DNA of 64,000 nucleotides, taken from Mycolicibacterium monacense (GTDB lineage Bacteria; Actinomycetota; Actinomycetes; Mycobacteriales; Mycobacteriaceae). A program made the position numbers and the translations under genes. The stretch covers positions 186,001-250,000 of the forward strand of contig NZ_AP022617.1 in the NCBI RefSeq assembly GCF_010731575.1, written 5' to 3'. Below, piece by piece: positions 18,844-27,773 of this stretch (position 1 is its first letter; the number at the start of each line of letters is the position of its first letter). The notes beneath the pieces were generated by a model. It was not told where the DNA came from, ran no database searches, and saw nothing but the letters and a program-made list of their open reading frames with translations.

Positions 18844-20037
18844 TCAGCGGTCGGCGCGCTGATAGGCGGTGACCACCGCCGCGCCACCCAACCCGATGTT
18901 GTGCTGCAGCGCCGCGCTGACGTTGTCGACCTGACGCGCGTCGGCGGTTCCCCGCAGCTGCCACGTCAGCTCGGCGCACTGCGCCAGGCCCGTCGCGCCC
19001 AGCGGGTGGCCCTTGGAGATCAGTCCGCCCGACGGGTTGACCACCCACCGTCCGCCGTAGGTGGTGTCGTCGTTGTCGATCAGCTTCGGCGCCTCACCCT
19101 CACCGCACAGGCCCAGCGCCTCGTACAGCAACAGTTCGTTGGCCGAGAAGCAGTCGTGCAGCTCGATCACCTGGAAGTCGGCGGGACCCAGTCCGGACTG
19201 CGCGTAGACCTGTTGGGCCGCTTTGACATTCATGTCGTAGCCGATCAGGTTCTTGGCGGTGCCGTCGAAGGTGCTCTCGAAGTCGGTGGTCATCGCCTGG
19301 CCGACGATCTCGACGGCGCGGTCGGCGAGCCCGTGCTCGTCGACGAACGCCTCACTGGCCAGGATCGCCGCACCCGAACCGTCGGAGGTGGGTGAGCACT
19401 GCAGCTTGGTCAGCGGGTCGGAGATCATCCGGGAGCCGAGGATGTCGTCGAGGGTGTACTCCTCCTGGAACTGGGCGTAGGGGTTGTTGACCGAATGCTT
19501 GTGGTTCTTGTAGCCGATCTTCGCAAAATGCTCGGCGGTGGAACCGTGCCGGCGCATGTGCTCTCGGCCGGCCGCGCCGAACATCCACGGCGCCACCGGC
19601 ATCGCGAACTCGTCGATCTCGGCCATCGCCTTGATGTGGCGACCCATCGGCGACTCCCGGTCGCTCGCCCCGCCGCTCAGCGATCCGGGCTGCATCTTCT
19701 CGAAGCCCAGCGCGATGGTGCAGTCGGCCAACCCGCCGCGGATCGTCTGGGCGGCCAGATACAGCGCCGTCGAACCCGTCGAGCAGTTGTTGTTGACGTT
19801 GACCACCGGGATGCCGGTCATGCCGAGTTCGTAGAGCGCGCGCTGACCCGAGGTCGAGTCACCCGAGCAGTACCCGACGAAGCCGTGCTCGACCGCCGAG
19901 TACTCGATGCCGGCGTCGGCCAGCGCGTTGGTCCCCGACTCCTTCGCCATCTGCGGGTAGTCCCAGCCTTCACGAGAGCCCGGCTTCTCGAACTTCGTCA
20001 TCCCGACTCCGACGACGAACACGCGGTTTCCCCTCAT
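18844..20037 (-). CDS. ltp1: Ltp1-type lipid-transfer protein/thiolase
   Basis: Thiolase-fold protein of 397 residues with the SCP-x/lipid-transfer type active-site cysteine C85 in [13 protein letters not shown] and the ending [11 protein letters not shown]. It strongly resembles M. tuberculosis Ltp1 (Rv2790c), for example in [15 protein letters not shown]. Relatives act in side-chain degradation of sterols, where they perform thiolase or retro-aldol chemistry. Start ATG 20037 gives the family N-terminus; 14 more upstream codons are open but weak. The divergent gene shares a KstR-type palindrome 43 nt upstream, in line with a cholesterol or lipid role. Confidence 0.85.
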   Translation of the reverse strand: MRGNRVFVVGVGMTKFEKPGSREGWDYPQMAKESGTNALADAGIEYSAVEHGFVGYCSGDSTSGQRALYELGMTGIPVVNVNNNCSTGSTALYLAAQTIRGGLADCTIALGFEKMQPGSLSGGASDRESPMGRHIKAMAEIDEFAMPVAPWMFGAAGREHMRRHGSTAEHFAKIGYKNHKHSVNNPYAQFQEEYTLDDILGSRMISDPLTKLQCSPTSDGSGAAILASEAFVDEHGLADRAVEIVGQAMTTDFESTFDGTAKNLIGYDMNVKAAQQVYAQSGLGPADFQVIELHDCFSANELLLYEALGLCGEGEAPKLIDNDDTTYGGRWVVNPSGGLISKGHPLGATGLAQCAELTWQLRGTADARQVDNVSAALQHNIGLGGAAVVTAYQRADR

Positions 20038-20079
20038 GGCGTTCCCTTCGCTTACGGCCCGATGTGGTGTAGACCACAA

Positions 20080-20093
20080 TAGAACGTGTTCTA
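20080..20093. promoter_or_regulatory. KstR-type operator in divergent promoter
   Basis: TAGAACGTGTTCTA is a perfect palindrome fitting the KstR consensus TnnAACnnGTTnnA. KstR is the TetR repressor of the mycobacterial cholesterol regulon. It sits 43 nt before ltp1 and 21 nt before the divergent oxidoreductase, so it can control both. Confidence 0.75.
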
Positions 20094-20114
20094 GTGAGCC
20101 GTGAAGGAGGCGTC

Positions 20115-21170
20115 GTGGCGTTACGGGTGGTGCAGTGGGCGACCGGCGGTGTCGGCGTCGCCGCGATCAACGGTGTCCTCGAACACCCCGAGCTCGAACT
20201 GGCCGGCTGCTGGGTGCATTCGAAGGCCAAGGCGGGCAGGGACGTCGGGGAACTGATCGGGACCGACCACCTCGGTGTCACCGCCACCGACAGCGTCGAC
20301 GACATCCTCGCCATGGACGCCGACGCGGTGATCTACTCGCCGCTGCTGCCCGACCCGAACGAGGTCGCCGCCCTCTTGCGGTCGGGCAAGAACGTCGTCA
20401 CCCCCGTCGGCTGGTTCTACCCCGGTGAGAAGGAGGCCGCGCCCCTGCGCGCCGCCGCGCTGGAAGGCGGCGTCACCCTGCACGGCACGGGCATCGCACC
20501 AGGGGGGATCAGCGAGAAGTTCCCGCTCGTCATGTCGATCATGTCCACGGGCGTGACGTTCGTACGCGCCGAGGAGTTCTCCGATCTGCGCACCTACGAC
20601 GCCCCCGATGTGGTGCGTTACGTGATGGGCTTCGGCGACACCCCGGAGAAGGCGCTCTCGGGGCCGATGCAGAAACTGCTCGACGGCGGGTTCATCCAGT
20701 CGGTGAAGATGGTCGTCGACAAGATGGGATTTCGGGCGGACCCCGTGATCCGCTCGTCTCAGGAGATCGCCGTCGCGACCGCCCCGATCGAGTCACCGAT
20801 CGGCGCCATCGAACCCGGGCAGGTGGCGGCGCGGCGGTTCCACTGGGAGGCGACCGTCGACGGCGAGGTCGTCGTCCGCGTCACCGTCAACTGGCTGATG
20901 GGTGAGCAGAACCTCGACCCCGCCTGGGAGTTCGGCGAGGCGGGGGAGCGCTACGAGATGGAAGTGCACGGCAATCCGGATTTCACGGTGACGGTCAAGG
21001 GATTTCAGCCCGACAGCGTCGAGGCGGGTCTGGAGAGCAACAACGGCATCGTGGCGACCGCGGCACACTGCGTGAACTCCGTGCCCGCCGTCTGCGCCGC
21101 CGCGCCGGGCATCGCCACTTACCTCGACCTGCCGTTGATCAGCGGCCGCGCGGCCCAGCGGCTGCGCTGA
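20115..21170 (+). CDS. NAD(P)-binding DapB-like oxidoreductase
   Basis: Protein of 351 residues with an N-terminal Rossmann fold ([20 protein letters not shown]) and the arrangement of dihydrodipicolinate reductase-type dehydrogenases (LGV...[28 protein letters not shown]). Mycobacteria have many copies, several linked to lipid and sterol catabolism. Substrate is unknown. Start GTG 20115 follows AAGGAGG; GTG 20094 is in frame but lies against the KstR-type box. Shared control with ltp1 suggests a role in sterol or fatty acid breakdown. Confidence 0.7.
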   Translation: MALRVVQWATGGVGVAAINGVLEHPELELAGCWVHSKAKAGRDVGELIGTDHLGVTATDSVDDILAMDADAVIYSPLLPDPNEVAALLRSGKNVVTPVGWFYPGEKEAAPLRAAALEGGVTLHGTGIAPGGISEKFPLVMSIMSTGVTFVRAEEFSDLRTYDAPDVVRYVMGFGDTPEKALSGPMQKLLDGGFIQSVKMVVDKMGFRADPVIRSSQEIAVATAPIESPIGAIEPGQVAARRFHWEATVDGEVVVRVTVNWLMGEQNLDPAWEFGEAGERYEMEVHGNPDFTVTVKGFQPDSVEAGLESNNGIVATAAHCVNSVPAVCAAAPGIATYLDLPLISGRAAQRLR

Positions 21171-21171
21171 A

Positions 21172-21822
21172 TCAGACTCGGGCGGCGCGCTTTCTGATCT
21201 CGTCGGGAAGGGCCTCGACGTCGTGCAGCCGGGACAGCAGATCCGGTTCGCCGAACAGGGCGCGGAACACCAGTCCGACGGTGACGTCGCTGTCGGGCCG
21301 GTCGACCACCTCGATCCCGTCGCCCGCCCGCACCGGTCCGGATTCGATGACCCGCAGATAGGCGCCGGGAACCGCCGCCTCGGTGAAGGTCTTGATCCAG
21401 CCCCGGACGCCGAGGTGCGCGGCGAAGGTGCGGCACGGCGTCCGGGGTGAGGTGACCTCGAGGAGCAGACCGCCGGCGCCCACCCGCCACCGCTCGCCGA
21501 TCACCGCGCCGGTCACCTCGACACCGGAGGTGGTGAGGTTCTCACCGAAGTTGCCGTCGGCCAACGACCGTCCCAGCGTGGTCTGCCAGCGGTCGAGGTC
21601 TTCGCGCGCGTAGGCGTACACCGCCTGATCGTCGCCGCCGTGCAGCTTCATGTTGCCGATCACGTCGCCGGTCAGACCGCTGCCGAGCCCCTTGCGCAGC
21701 GGCCCGGGCGCCCGCACGTGCACCGCATCGGCGGTCGGCACCTTGTCGATCCCGGTGACCTTCGACGCGCGGGCGGGGTTCGGACGGGGTCGGGCGACGT
21801 TGACACTTAGCACGCGGGACAC
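21172..21822 (-). CDS. MOSC-domain protein (YiiM-like)
   Basis: Protein of 216 residues with the MOSC fold: GDVIGNMKLHGGDDQAVYAY, GENLTTSGVEVTGAVIGERWRVG and the conserved cysteine in TSPRTPCRTFAAHLG. MOSC proteins handle molybdenum cofactor-bound sulfur or reduce N-hydroxylated compounds; YiiM does the latter in E. coli. Start GTG 21822 is supported by a TAACCT box (21829-21834) 6 nt away, a leaderless-type promoter. The stop codon abuts that of the convergent oxidoreductase gene. Confidence 0.82.
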   Translation of the reverse strand: MSRVLSVNVARPRPNPARASKVTGIDKVPTADAVHVRAPGPLRKGLGSGLTGDVIGNMKLHGGDDQAVYAYAREDLDRWQTTLGRSLADGNFGENLTTSGVEVTGAVIGERWRVGAGGLLLEVTSPRTPCRTFAAHLGVRGWIKTFTEAAVPGAYLRVIESGPVRAGDGIEVVDRPDSDVTVGLVFRALFGEPDLLSRLHDVEALPDEIRKRAARV

Positions 21823-21884
21823 CGCTACAGGTTAGGGCGATGCGGGGCGGCCGGCTGCACTCACACCTGGCACACTGCCTGCCT

Positions 21885-22745
21885 GTGACGAAGCGAGCAC
21901 TGGTGCTGGCCGGTGGGGGTATCGCGGGCATCGCGTGGGAGACCGGGGTGCTGCGCGGCATCGCCGACGAAGCGCCCGACACCGCCCGCGCACTGCTGAC
22001 CGCCGACGTCCTGGTGGGCACCTCGGCCGGGTCGACGGTGGCCGCGCAGATCGGCAGCGGTCTGGGCATCGACGCGCTCTACGACCGGCAGCTGGCGGCG
22101 GCGTCGGCCGAGATCGACCCCGGGGTCAGCATCGACACGATCACCGGTGTCTTCCTCGCCGCGCTGACCGATCCGGACGCGACGACCACCCAGAAGCTGC
22201 AACGCATCGGCGAGATCGCGCTGTCGACGCCGACCGTCGCCGAGCACGTGCGCCGCGCGGTGATCGAACAGCGGCTGCCCAGCCACGACTGGCCCGACCG
22301 CGATCTGCGGGTGACGGCGATCGACACCGCCACGGGCGAACTGGTCACCTTCGACCGGACCGCGGGTGTGAGCCTGGTCGACGCCGTGGCCGCCAGTTGC
22401 GCGGTCCCGGGGGTGTGGCCGCCGGTGACGATCGGCCCACGGCGCTTCATGGACGGCGGTGTGGGCAGCACCGTCAACCTGGCCGTCGCCGCGGACTGTG
22501 AGGCCGCGATGGTGCTGGTGCCCTCCGGCCGGTCCTCGCCGTCGCCGTTCGGCAGCGGGGCGGTCGCCGAGGTGGACGGTTTCCCGGTTCCCACCTTGGG
22601 CGTCTTCGCCGACGACGAGGCGTTGGCCGCGTTCGGCGCGAACCCGCTCGACCCGGCGTGCCGGATACCGTCCGCGCAGGCCGGCCGGGCGCAGGGCCGC
22701 CGGGTGGCCGCCGGCGTCACCGACTTCCTGGCGGGTCAGGTCTGA
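21885..22745 (+). CDS. Patatin-like phospholipase (Rv1062-type)
   Basis: Patatin-fold serine hydrolase of 286 residues. The oxyanion motif GGGIAGIAWETG, the nucleophile in VGTSAGSTVA, and the catalytic Asp in FMDGGVGST form the usual Ser-Asp dyad. Start GTG 21885 is chosen because the family begins TKRALVLAGGG. Length matches Rv1062 (285). It is followed by a second patatin on the opposite strand, with the two genes overlapping by 10 nt at their ends, as in the Rv1062-Rv1063c order. Confidence 0.88.
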   Translation: MTKRALVLAGGGIAGIAWETGVLRGIADEAPDTARALLTADVLVGTSAGSTVAAQIGSGLGIDALYDRQLAAASAEIDPGVSIDTITGVFLAALTDPDATTTQKLQRIGEIALSTPTVAEHVRRAVIEQRLPSHDWPDRDLRVTAIDTATGELVTFDRTAGVSLVDAVAASCAVPGVWPPVTIGPRRFMDGGVGSTVNLAVAADCEAAMVLVPSGRSSPSPFGSGAVAEVDGFPVPTLGVFADDEALAAFGANPLDPACRIPSAQAGRAQGRRVAAGVTDFLAGQV

Positions 22746-23770
22746 AGCAGCGAGGCCGCCTGCGGCTGCTCGAACTGGTCGAGCGCCTCGACGGCCAACT
22801 GCCTGCCCAGCTCGATGACCTCGGCTGCGCGGTGGAAATCCAAACTGCGACAAGCTGATCGGGGAATCTCGATGAGCAGGTCGGGCGGATAGGCCGCGAG
22901 GGTGTGGCGGGCCAGCGCCGCCTGGGCGATGTCGATGGTGCGGTTCATCACGGCGAAACTGCCCAGTCTCGGCAGCGCCAACTCCTTGGCGGAGTCGACG
23001 AGTTGGTCGGCGCTGGTTTCTGTTTCGGGCTCGCCGGTGCTCTCCCCGTCCTCGTCCTCGGGGGTGGTGCCGAAGCGGCTGATCATGGACCGCACCGCCG
23101 GGGTGTCGAGGACCGCGCGCGCGGACTTCGAGTCCAGGAGCGCAGAAGTGCTGCGCAGCAAGCGGTTCAGCCAGTCGGCCGTCGAATGTGCCGCGTCGTC
23201 GTCGGGTTCGCCGCCACCGGACTCGCTACCACCGAGGCTCACCGCGATCGTCACGTCGGCGTTCACCGCGGCGACGGGCGCCATCGGCAACGGATCGAGG
23301 ATGCCACCGTCCGCGAGCAACCGCCCGTCGAGCACATGGGGTGTGATGACGCCGGGGATCGCGATCGACGCGCGGATCGCCGCGTCCACCGGCCCGCGCT
23401 GCAGCCACACCGACCGGCCGGCGATCAGGTCCGTCGTGACGGCCGTATACGGCACCGGCAGGTCCTCGATGCACACGTCGCCGAGCAGCTCGCGGACCGC
23501 GTCGATGATCTTCTCCGCACGCAGTACGCCCGGCGCGGTGAGTGACGGATCCAGCAGGCGCAGGACTGCGCGCTGAGTCAGCGACTTCGCCCACTCGGCG
23601 TACTCGTCGAGCTTGCCCGCGGCCTGCAACCCGCCGACCAGTGCGCCCATCGAGGAGCCCGAGATGCCCACGACCTCATAACCGCGGTCCCGCAGTTCGT
23701 GGATGACGCCGACATGCGCATACCCACGCGCCCCGCCGCTTCCGAGCACGAGAGCGACGCGTTTGGTCAT
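22736..23770 (-). CDS. Patatin-like phospholipase (Rv1063c/RssA type)
   Basis: Protein of 344 residues: oxyanion loop LGSGGARGYAHVG, nucleophile GISGSSMGALVGGL, catalytic Asp in LLADGGILDPLP. These are the features of the RssA/NTE patatin group, which hydrolyses phospholipids or acylglycerols. Residues about 205-270 form an acidic, low-complexity insert (PEDEDGESTGEPETETS). No signal peptide. Its promoter would lie in the 40-nt gap after lpqV, so it may be read through from that gene. Confidence 0.85.
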   Translation of the reverse strand: MTKRVALVLGSGGARGYAHVGVIHELRDRGYEVVGISGSSMGALVGGLQAAGKLDEYAEWAKSLTQRAVLRLLDPSLTAPGVLRAEKIIDAVRELLGDVCIEDLPVPYTAVTTDLIAGRSVWLQRGPVDAAIRASIAIPGVITPHVLDGRLLADGGILDPLPMAPVAAVNADVTIAVSLGGSESGGGEPDDDAAHSTADWLNRLLRSTSALLDSKSARAVLDTPAVRSMISRFGTTPEDEDGESTGEPETETSADQLVDSAKELALPRLGSFAVMNRTIDIAQAALARHTLAAYPPDLLIEIPRSACRSLDFHRAAEVIELGRQLAVEALDQFEQPQAASLLQT

Positions 23771-23810
23771 GGCGTCATTCTCCGCCCTTTTCGTGCACCG
23801 TGATTCGAAG

Positions 23811-24260
23811 TCAGCCGCATAGTTCGTCGGCGGCGGCCTCCGCGGCCACGATCACCGCTGACTGACGTCCGGGGGGGAGCTTCGACCACGGTGTGCCGAA
23901 CGTTCCCGGACCCGCGGAGTCGGTGCCCTGCAATTCGGCCAGATACGGCTCCAGCTGGGCTTTCAGGTCACCGCCGCGGCCGGCCATCCACTGCCGGGCG
24001 GTGTTGCACGCCTGGAAGTACTCATCTTCGGTGGACTCGGCGGGGGCGCCCACTGCCGTCGTCACCCCGCCGGGGGAGACCTCGACCGCGCCGGGCGCCG
24101 CACTACGGGCCTCCGTCGTGGTCGGCGACGCCTCCACCTGCGAGGAAGCCTGCGATGACGATGGCGTCGAGGCGTCGTCACCGCCGGACGAACAGGCCGC
24201 GAGCGCCAGAGCGCCGGCGAGGGTGGCGGCCGCGAAGAGGCGGGGCAGGCATCTGCGCAT
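23811..24260 (-). CDS. lpqV: Lipoprotein LpqV
   Basis: A 149-residue lipoprotein. Lipobox LAAC puts the acylated cysteine at residue 23. A Ser/Thr/Ala linker follows, and then the conserved core VEVSPGGVTTAVGAPAESTE and YFQACNTARQWM, which matches the M. tuberculosis LpqV (Rv1064c) sequence as I recall it. Function is unknown. It is divergent from the cysteine dioxygenase leader. Confidence 0.87.
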   Translation of the reverse strand: MRRCLPRLFAAATLAGALALAACSSGGDDASTPSSSQASSQVEASPTTTEARSAAPGAVEVSPGGVTTAVGAPAESTEDEYFQACNTARQWMAGRGGDLKAQLEPYLAELQGTDSAGPGTFGTPWSKLPPGRQSAVIVAAEAAADELCG

Positions 24261-24288
24261 GCGCCCAATCTATGCAACACTGGCCGCC

Positions 24289-24330
24289 GTGATGGAGCGG
24301 ACCGCGGTTCTGGAGTGTTGTCGGGCCTGA
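24289..24330 (+). CDS. Leader peptide with Cys-Cys before cysteine dioxygenase
   Basis: A 13-codon frame, GTG-start, reading V-M-E-R-T-A-V-L-E-C-C-R-A then TGA. It begins 7 nt after AACACT (24276-24281), a -10-like box, so it may be translated from a leaderless mRNA. It ends 40 nt before the cysteine dioxygenase start. Poly-cysteine leaderless ORFs are an established class of cysteine-responsive attenuators in mycobacteria. Two adjacent Cys codons close to the stop, right before a cysteine-degrading enzyme, fit that class. Expression is not proven. Confidence 0.55.
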   Translation: MMERTAVLECCRA

Positions 24331-24370
24331 CGCCCACCCTCAGACCCGTCTGCCTCCTGGAGTTTCCCGC

Positions 24371-24901
24371 ATGTCCGTGCACACCCTTGCCCCTGCCGTT
24401 CCCGCTGTCTCCGCCCCCACCCGGTTGCGCCTGCCCGATCTGCTGCATGCCACCGACCGCGGCGCCGACGACGTGCTCAACGGGCGTTACGACCACCTGC
24501 TGCCGCGCGGCGGCGTCCCCACCGACGACCGCTGGTACACGCGGCTGCACGGTGACGACGAACTCGACATCTGGCTGATCAGCTGGGTGCCCGAACGGTC
24601 GACCGAACTGCACGACCACGGCGGTTCACTCGGTGCGCTCACCGTGTTGTCCGGGTCGCTGTCCGAAACCCGTTGGGACGGTGAAGGGTTGCGGCAACGG
24701 CGGCTCGCGGCCGGCGATCAGGCCGCGTTCCCGCTCGGCTGGGTGCACGACGTGGTGTGGGCGCCGGACACGACCACCGGCCCCACGCTGAGCGTGCACG
24801 CCTACTCACCGCCGTTGACCGCCATGTCCTACTACGAGGTCACCGATCGGAAGACGTTGCGGCGCAACCGGACCGAGCTGACCGAATCCCCGGAGGGCTG
24901 A
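24371..24901 (+). CDS. Cysteine dioxygenase (Rv1065-type)
   Basis: Cupin-type thiol dioxygenase of 176 residues that oxidises L-cysteine to cysteine sulfinate with iron and O2. The iron ligands are in TELHDHGGSLGALTVL (two His) and the later LGWVHDV. The downstream SVHAYSPPLTAMSYYEV matches the bacterial type I enzyme. The next gene, a rhodanese, begins one base after the stop codon, so both act in cysteine sulfur disposal. A short Cys-Cys leader frame precedes it and suggests feedback by cysteine supply. Confidence 0.88.
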   Translation: MSVHTLAPAVPAVSAPTRLRLPDLLHATDRGADDVLNGRYDHLLPRGGVPTDDRWYTRLHGDDELDIWLISWVPERSTELHDHGGSLGALTVLSGSLSETRWDGEGLRQRRLAAGDQAAFPLGWVHDVVWAPDTTTGPTLSVHAYSPPLTAMSYYEVTDRKTLRRNRTELTESPEG

Positions 24902-24902
24902 C

Positions 24903-25277
24903 ATGACCAGCCGCATCGACCGGATACTCGAAGACGCCCGCGCCAGGCTGCGCCGGATGCCCGCCGCCGAGGTGCCCGCCGCGCTCGCCCGCGGCGCGGT
25001 GCTCGTCGACATCCGCCCGCAGGCCCAGCGTGCTCGCGAAGGCGAGGTGCCCGCCGCGCTGGTGATCGAGCGCAACGTGCTCGAGTGGCGCTGCGACCCC
25101 ACCAGCGACGCGCGGATACCGCAGGCCGTCGACGACGACGTCGAGTGGGTGGTGCTGTGCTCGGAGGGTTACACGTCCAGCCTCGCCGCGGCGTCGCTGC
25201 TCGACCTCGGCCTGCACCGGGCCACCGACGTCGTCGGCGGTTACCACGCGCTCGAGGCCGAAGGCGTTCTCGTCTAA
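24903..25277 (+). CDS. Rhodanese-domain sulfurtransferase (Rv1066-type)
   Basis: Single rhodanese domain of 124 residues. VLVDIRPQAQRAREG opens the fold and the active-site cysteine is C86 in VVLCSEGYTSSLAA. It probably carries a persulfide sulfur. ATG 24903 is one base after the cysteine dioxygenase stop, indicating a two-gene operon. It overlaps the end of the convergent hydrolase gene by 4 nt. Confidence 0.88.
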   Translation: MTSRIDRILEDARARLRRMPAAEVPAALARGAVLVDIRPQAQRAREGEVPAALVIERNVLEWRCDPTSDARIPQAVDDDVEWVVLCSEGYTSSLAAASLLDLGLHRATDVVGGYHALEAEGVLV

Positions 25278-26971
25278 CTGTTCTCGTCGGAGTGCAGCAC
25301 CGGCCGAAGCCGCTCGGTCTTCTCCGGCGTCCACCCGGGCGGCTGGAGCACCGCCGCCCACCCGTTGACGACGTCCCTGACGTAGACGTGGCCGTGTCCG
25401 TCCGGGACGTCGACGGCCACCGCCATATCCGCCGACACCTGCAGGAACGTCACCACCGGTATCCACTTCATCCGGGCGGTGCGGTCGTAACCGGGCGGCT
25501 CCTTCAGCCAGTCCGGCCGGGCGAACAACAGGTCGGGGTTCCACCACGCGATCGGGTCGGACGCGTGCTGCAGGTACACCACCCGCGGTGTGCCCCAGGG
25601 CCGGTCGGGCCGGTCGAGGTCGTCGGGGCGGGCGACGAACCGGACGTTCTCCCCGCTGTCGTAGATCGGCAGCCATTGCGGTGAGCCGGGATCGCGCTGC
25701 CGGGTCAGCTCGTTCCAGATGGTGTTGTTGAACGTGGGCCCGGAGAACAGCGCACCGTCGGTCCGCGCGATCAGGTTGTTGAGGGCGAGGAACGGCGCCT
25801 CGCCGCCGAAGGATCCGAGGCTCTCACCGAAGACGACGAGGCGGGGGCGCTGGGCTTCGGGCATCTCCCGCACCAACGCGTCGACCGCCTCGAACAACGC
25901 CTGTCCGGCCTGTCGGGCGTTCTCCTTGTCGACGAGGAACGACAGCCAGCTGGGCAGGAACGAGTACTGCATCGACACGATCGCGGTGTCGCCGTTGAAC
26001 ATGTACTCCAGCGCCGAGGCCTCCGCCTCGTTGATCCACCCCGTGCCGGTGGTGGTGGCGACCGCGACGACCGCGCGGTTCAGCCCGCCGGTGCGCAGCA
26101 GTTCCTCGGCGGCCAGCCGGGCCGTCGCCCGGATGCCGTCGGCCGAATTGAGCCCGGCATACGCGCGGATCGGTTCGATCGCCGGTGCACCGTTGAAGGC
26201 GCTGAGCTCGGCGACCGTCGGCCCCCCGGAGACGAAGACGCGGCCCTGGTGACCGAGTGACTCCCAGCTGACCAACGACTGCGGACCACCCGAACGCAGC
26301 GGGCTCTCCGGCGCGGGGGTGTCGGGATCGGTCTCGTCGTTGACCGTCTCGAACGTGTTGTTGATCGCGCTCATCAGACCGCGGACCACGACGCCGTTGA
26401 GCAGCGCGATCGACAGCGCGAGCAGCAGGGCCACCACGACCACCGCCGAGACCCGCGGCGGGGCAACACGATTGAGCTGCCGGACCAGGAAGACGACCAG
26501 ACGCCGGATCAGCTGACCCACCTCGACGAGGGCGAACAGCACGACGATCGCCAGCACCGCGGTCAACGGATGGTCCCAGAAGCCCATCCGCGGCACACCC
26601 ATCAGATCGCGGATCTGGTCTTGCCAGACGTGGAAGTACACGATCATCAGCACCTGGCCGACGACGCCCACCACGACCAGTGCCACCCACGCCCATTTCG
26701 GGGCAGGCGGGCTGGTGTCCCGGGAGAGCATGTAACGCGTGAGCCACACCGCGAACACGCCGATGGCGTAGCCGGCCGCACCGGCGCCGCCGCTGACCAG
26801 GCCCTGGAACAGCGGACCGCGCGGCAGCAGCGACGGGGTGAGCGAGAACCACACGAACACCAGGCCGGTGGCCGTGCCGAAGAACGTGTAATGCCGCAGC
26901 CACCAGGCCCGTTTCGGCGGTGGGGTCTCCTGCGGAGGCGTCTCCTCGACGGTCTGCGCGGTGTCGGTCAC
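25274..26971 (-). CDS. Membrane alpha/beta-hydrolase-family protein (Rv1069c-type)
   Basis: Protein of 565 residues. The N-terminal third has about five hydrophobic segments, including HYTFFGTATGLVFVWFSL. The C-terminal half carries an alpha/beta-hydrolase-like domain with the serine in VVFGESLGSFGGEAPF and later YLQHASDPIAWWNPD. Length and plan match M. tuberculosis Rv1069c. Substrate unknown, lipid likely. It lies 9 nt after echA8, hence in the echA9-echA8 transcript. Confidence 0.82.
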   Translation of the reverse strand: MTDTAQTVEETPPQETPPPKRAWWLRHYTFFGTATGLVFVWFSLTPSLLPRGPLFQGLVSGGAGAAGYAIGVFAVWLTRYMLSRDTSPPAPKWAWVALVVVGVVGQVLMIVYFHVWQDQIRDLMGVPRMGFWDHPLTAVLAIVVLFALVEVGQLIRRLVVFLVRQLNRVAPPRVSAVVVVALLLALSIALLNGVVVRGLMSAINNTFETVNDETDPDTPAPESPLRSGGPQSLVSWESLGHQGRVFVSGGPTVAELSAFNGAPAIEPIRAYAGLNSADGIRATARLAAEELLRTGGLNRAVVAVATTTGTGWINEAEASALEYMFNGDTAIVSMQYSFLPSWLSFLVDKENARQAGQALFEAVDALVREMPEAQRPRLVVFGESLGSFGGEAPFLALNNLIARTDGALFSGPTFNNTIWNELTRQRDPGSPQWLPIYDSGENVRFVARPDDLDRPDRPWGTPRVVYLQHASDPIAWWNPDLLFARPDWLKEPPGYDRTARMKWIPVVTFLQVSADMAVAVDVPDGHGHVYVRDVVNGWAAVLQPPGWTPEKTERLRPVLHSDENS

Positions 26972-26980
26972 CCGTGCAAT

Positions 26981-27754
26981 CTAGCGATGCGTGAAGTTGG
27001 CCGGGCGCTTCTCGCTGAACGCCGCCATACCTTCCTTCTGATCCTCGGTCGCGAAGGTGGAGTGGAAGAGCCGGCGTTCGTAGAGCAGGCCCTCGGTCAG
27101 CGTGGACTCGAAGGCACGGTCGACCGCTTCCTTGGCCATCCGGGATGCGTTGCGCGACATCCCCGCGATCGTCGCGGCCACCTCGTTGGCCTCGTCGAGC
27201 AGTCGGTCGGCGGGCACCACCCGTGACACCAGACCGCTGCGCTCGGCCTCCTCGGCGCCGATCGTGCGGCCGGTCAGGATCAGGTCCATCGCCTTGGCCT
27301 TGCCGATCGCGCGGGTCAGCCGCTGCGATCCGCCCATGCCGGGCAGCACGCCCAGCTTGATCTCGGGCTGGCCGAACTTCGCGGTGTCGGCGGCGATGAG
27401 GATGTCGCACATCATCGCCAGCTCGCATCCGCCGCCCAGGGCGTAACCCGCCACGGCGGCGATGGTCGGGGTGCGGGTGGCGGCGAATTTGCCCCACAGC
27501 GCGAAGAAGTCCGAGGTGAACACCTCGGCGAACGACAGGCTCGCCATCTCCTTGATGTCGGCGCCCGCCGCGAAGGCCTTCTCGCTGCCGGTGACGACGA
27601 TCGCGCCGATACCCTCGTCGGAGTCGAATTCGGCTGCCGCTGTGGTGACTTCGGCCATCACCTGCGAGTTGAGCGCATTGAGCGCCTTGGGGCGGTTCAG
27701 CGTGATCGTGCCGACCCGGCCCTCGCGGGTGACGAGGATGGTCTCGTAGTCCAT
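26981..27754 (-). CDS. echA8: Enoyl-CoA hydratase EchA8
   Basis: Crotonase-fold enzyme of 257 residues that hydrates trans-2-enoyl-CoA in beta-oxidation. The oxyanion loop [11 protein letters not shown] and both catalytic glutamates ([14 protein letters not shown] and the [14 protein letters not shown] segment) are intact. Length and context match Rv1070c. It lies 19 nt after echA9 and 9 nt before the hydrolase gene. Confidence 0.92.
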   Translation of the reverse strand: MDYETILVTREGRVGTITLNRPKALNALNSQVMAEVTTAAAEFDSDEGIGAIVVTGSEKAFAAGADIKEMASLSFAEVFTSDFFALWGKFAATRTPTIAAVAGYALGGGCELAMMCDILIAADTAKFGQPEIKLGVLPGMGGSQRLTRAIGKAKAMDLILTGRTIGAEEAERSGLVSRVVPADRLLDEANEVAATIAGMSRNASRMAKEAVDRAFESTLTEGLLYERRLFHSTFATEDQKEGMAAFSEKRPANFTHR

Positions 27755-27773
27755 GGCTGCTCCTTAGGGGTCG

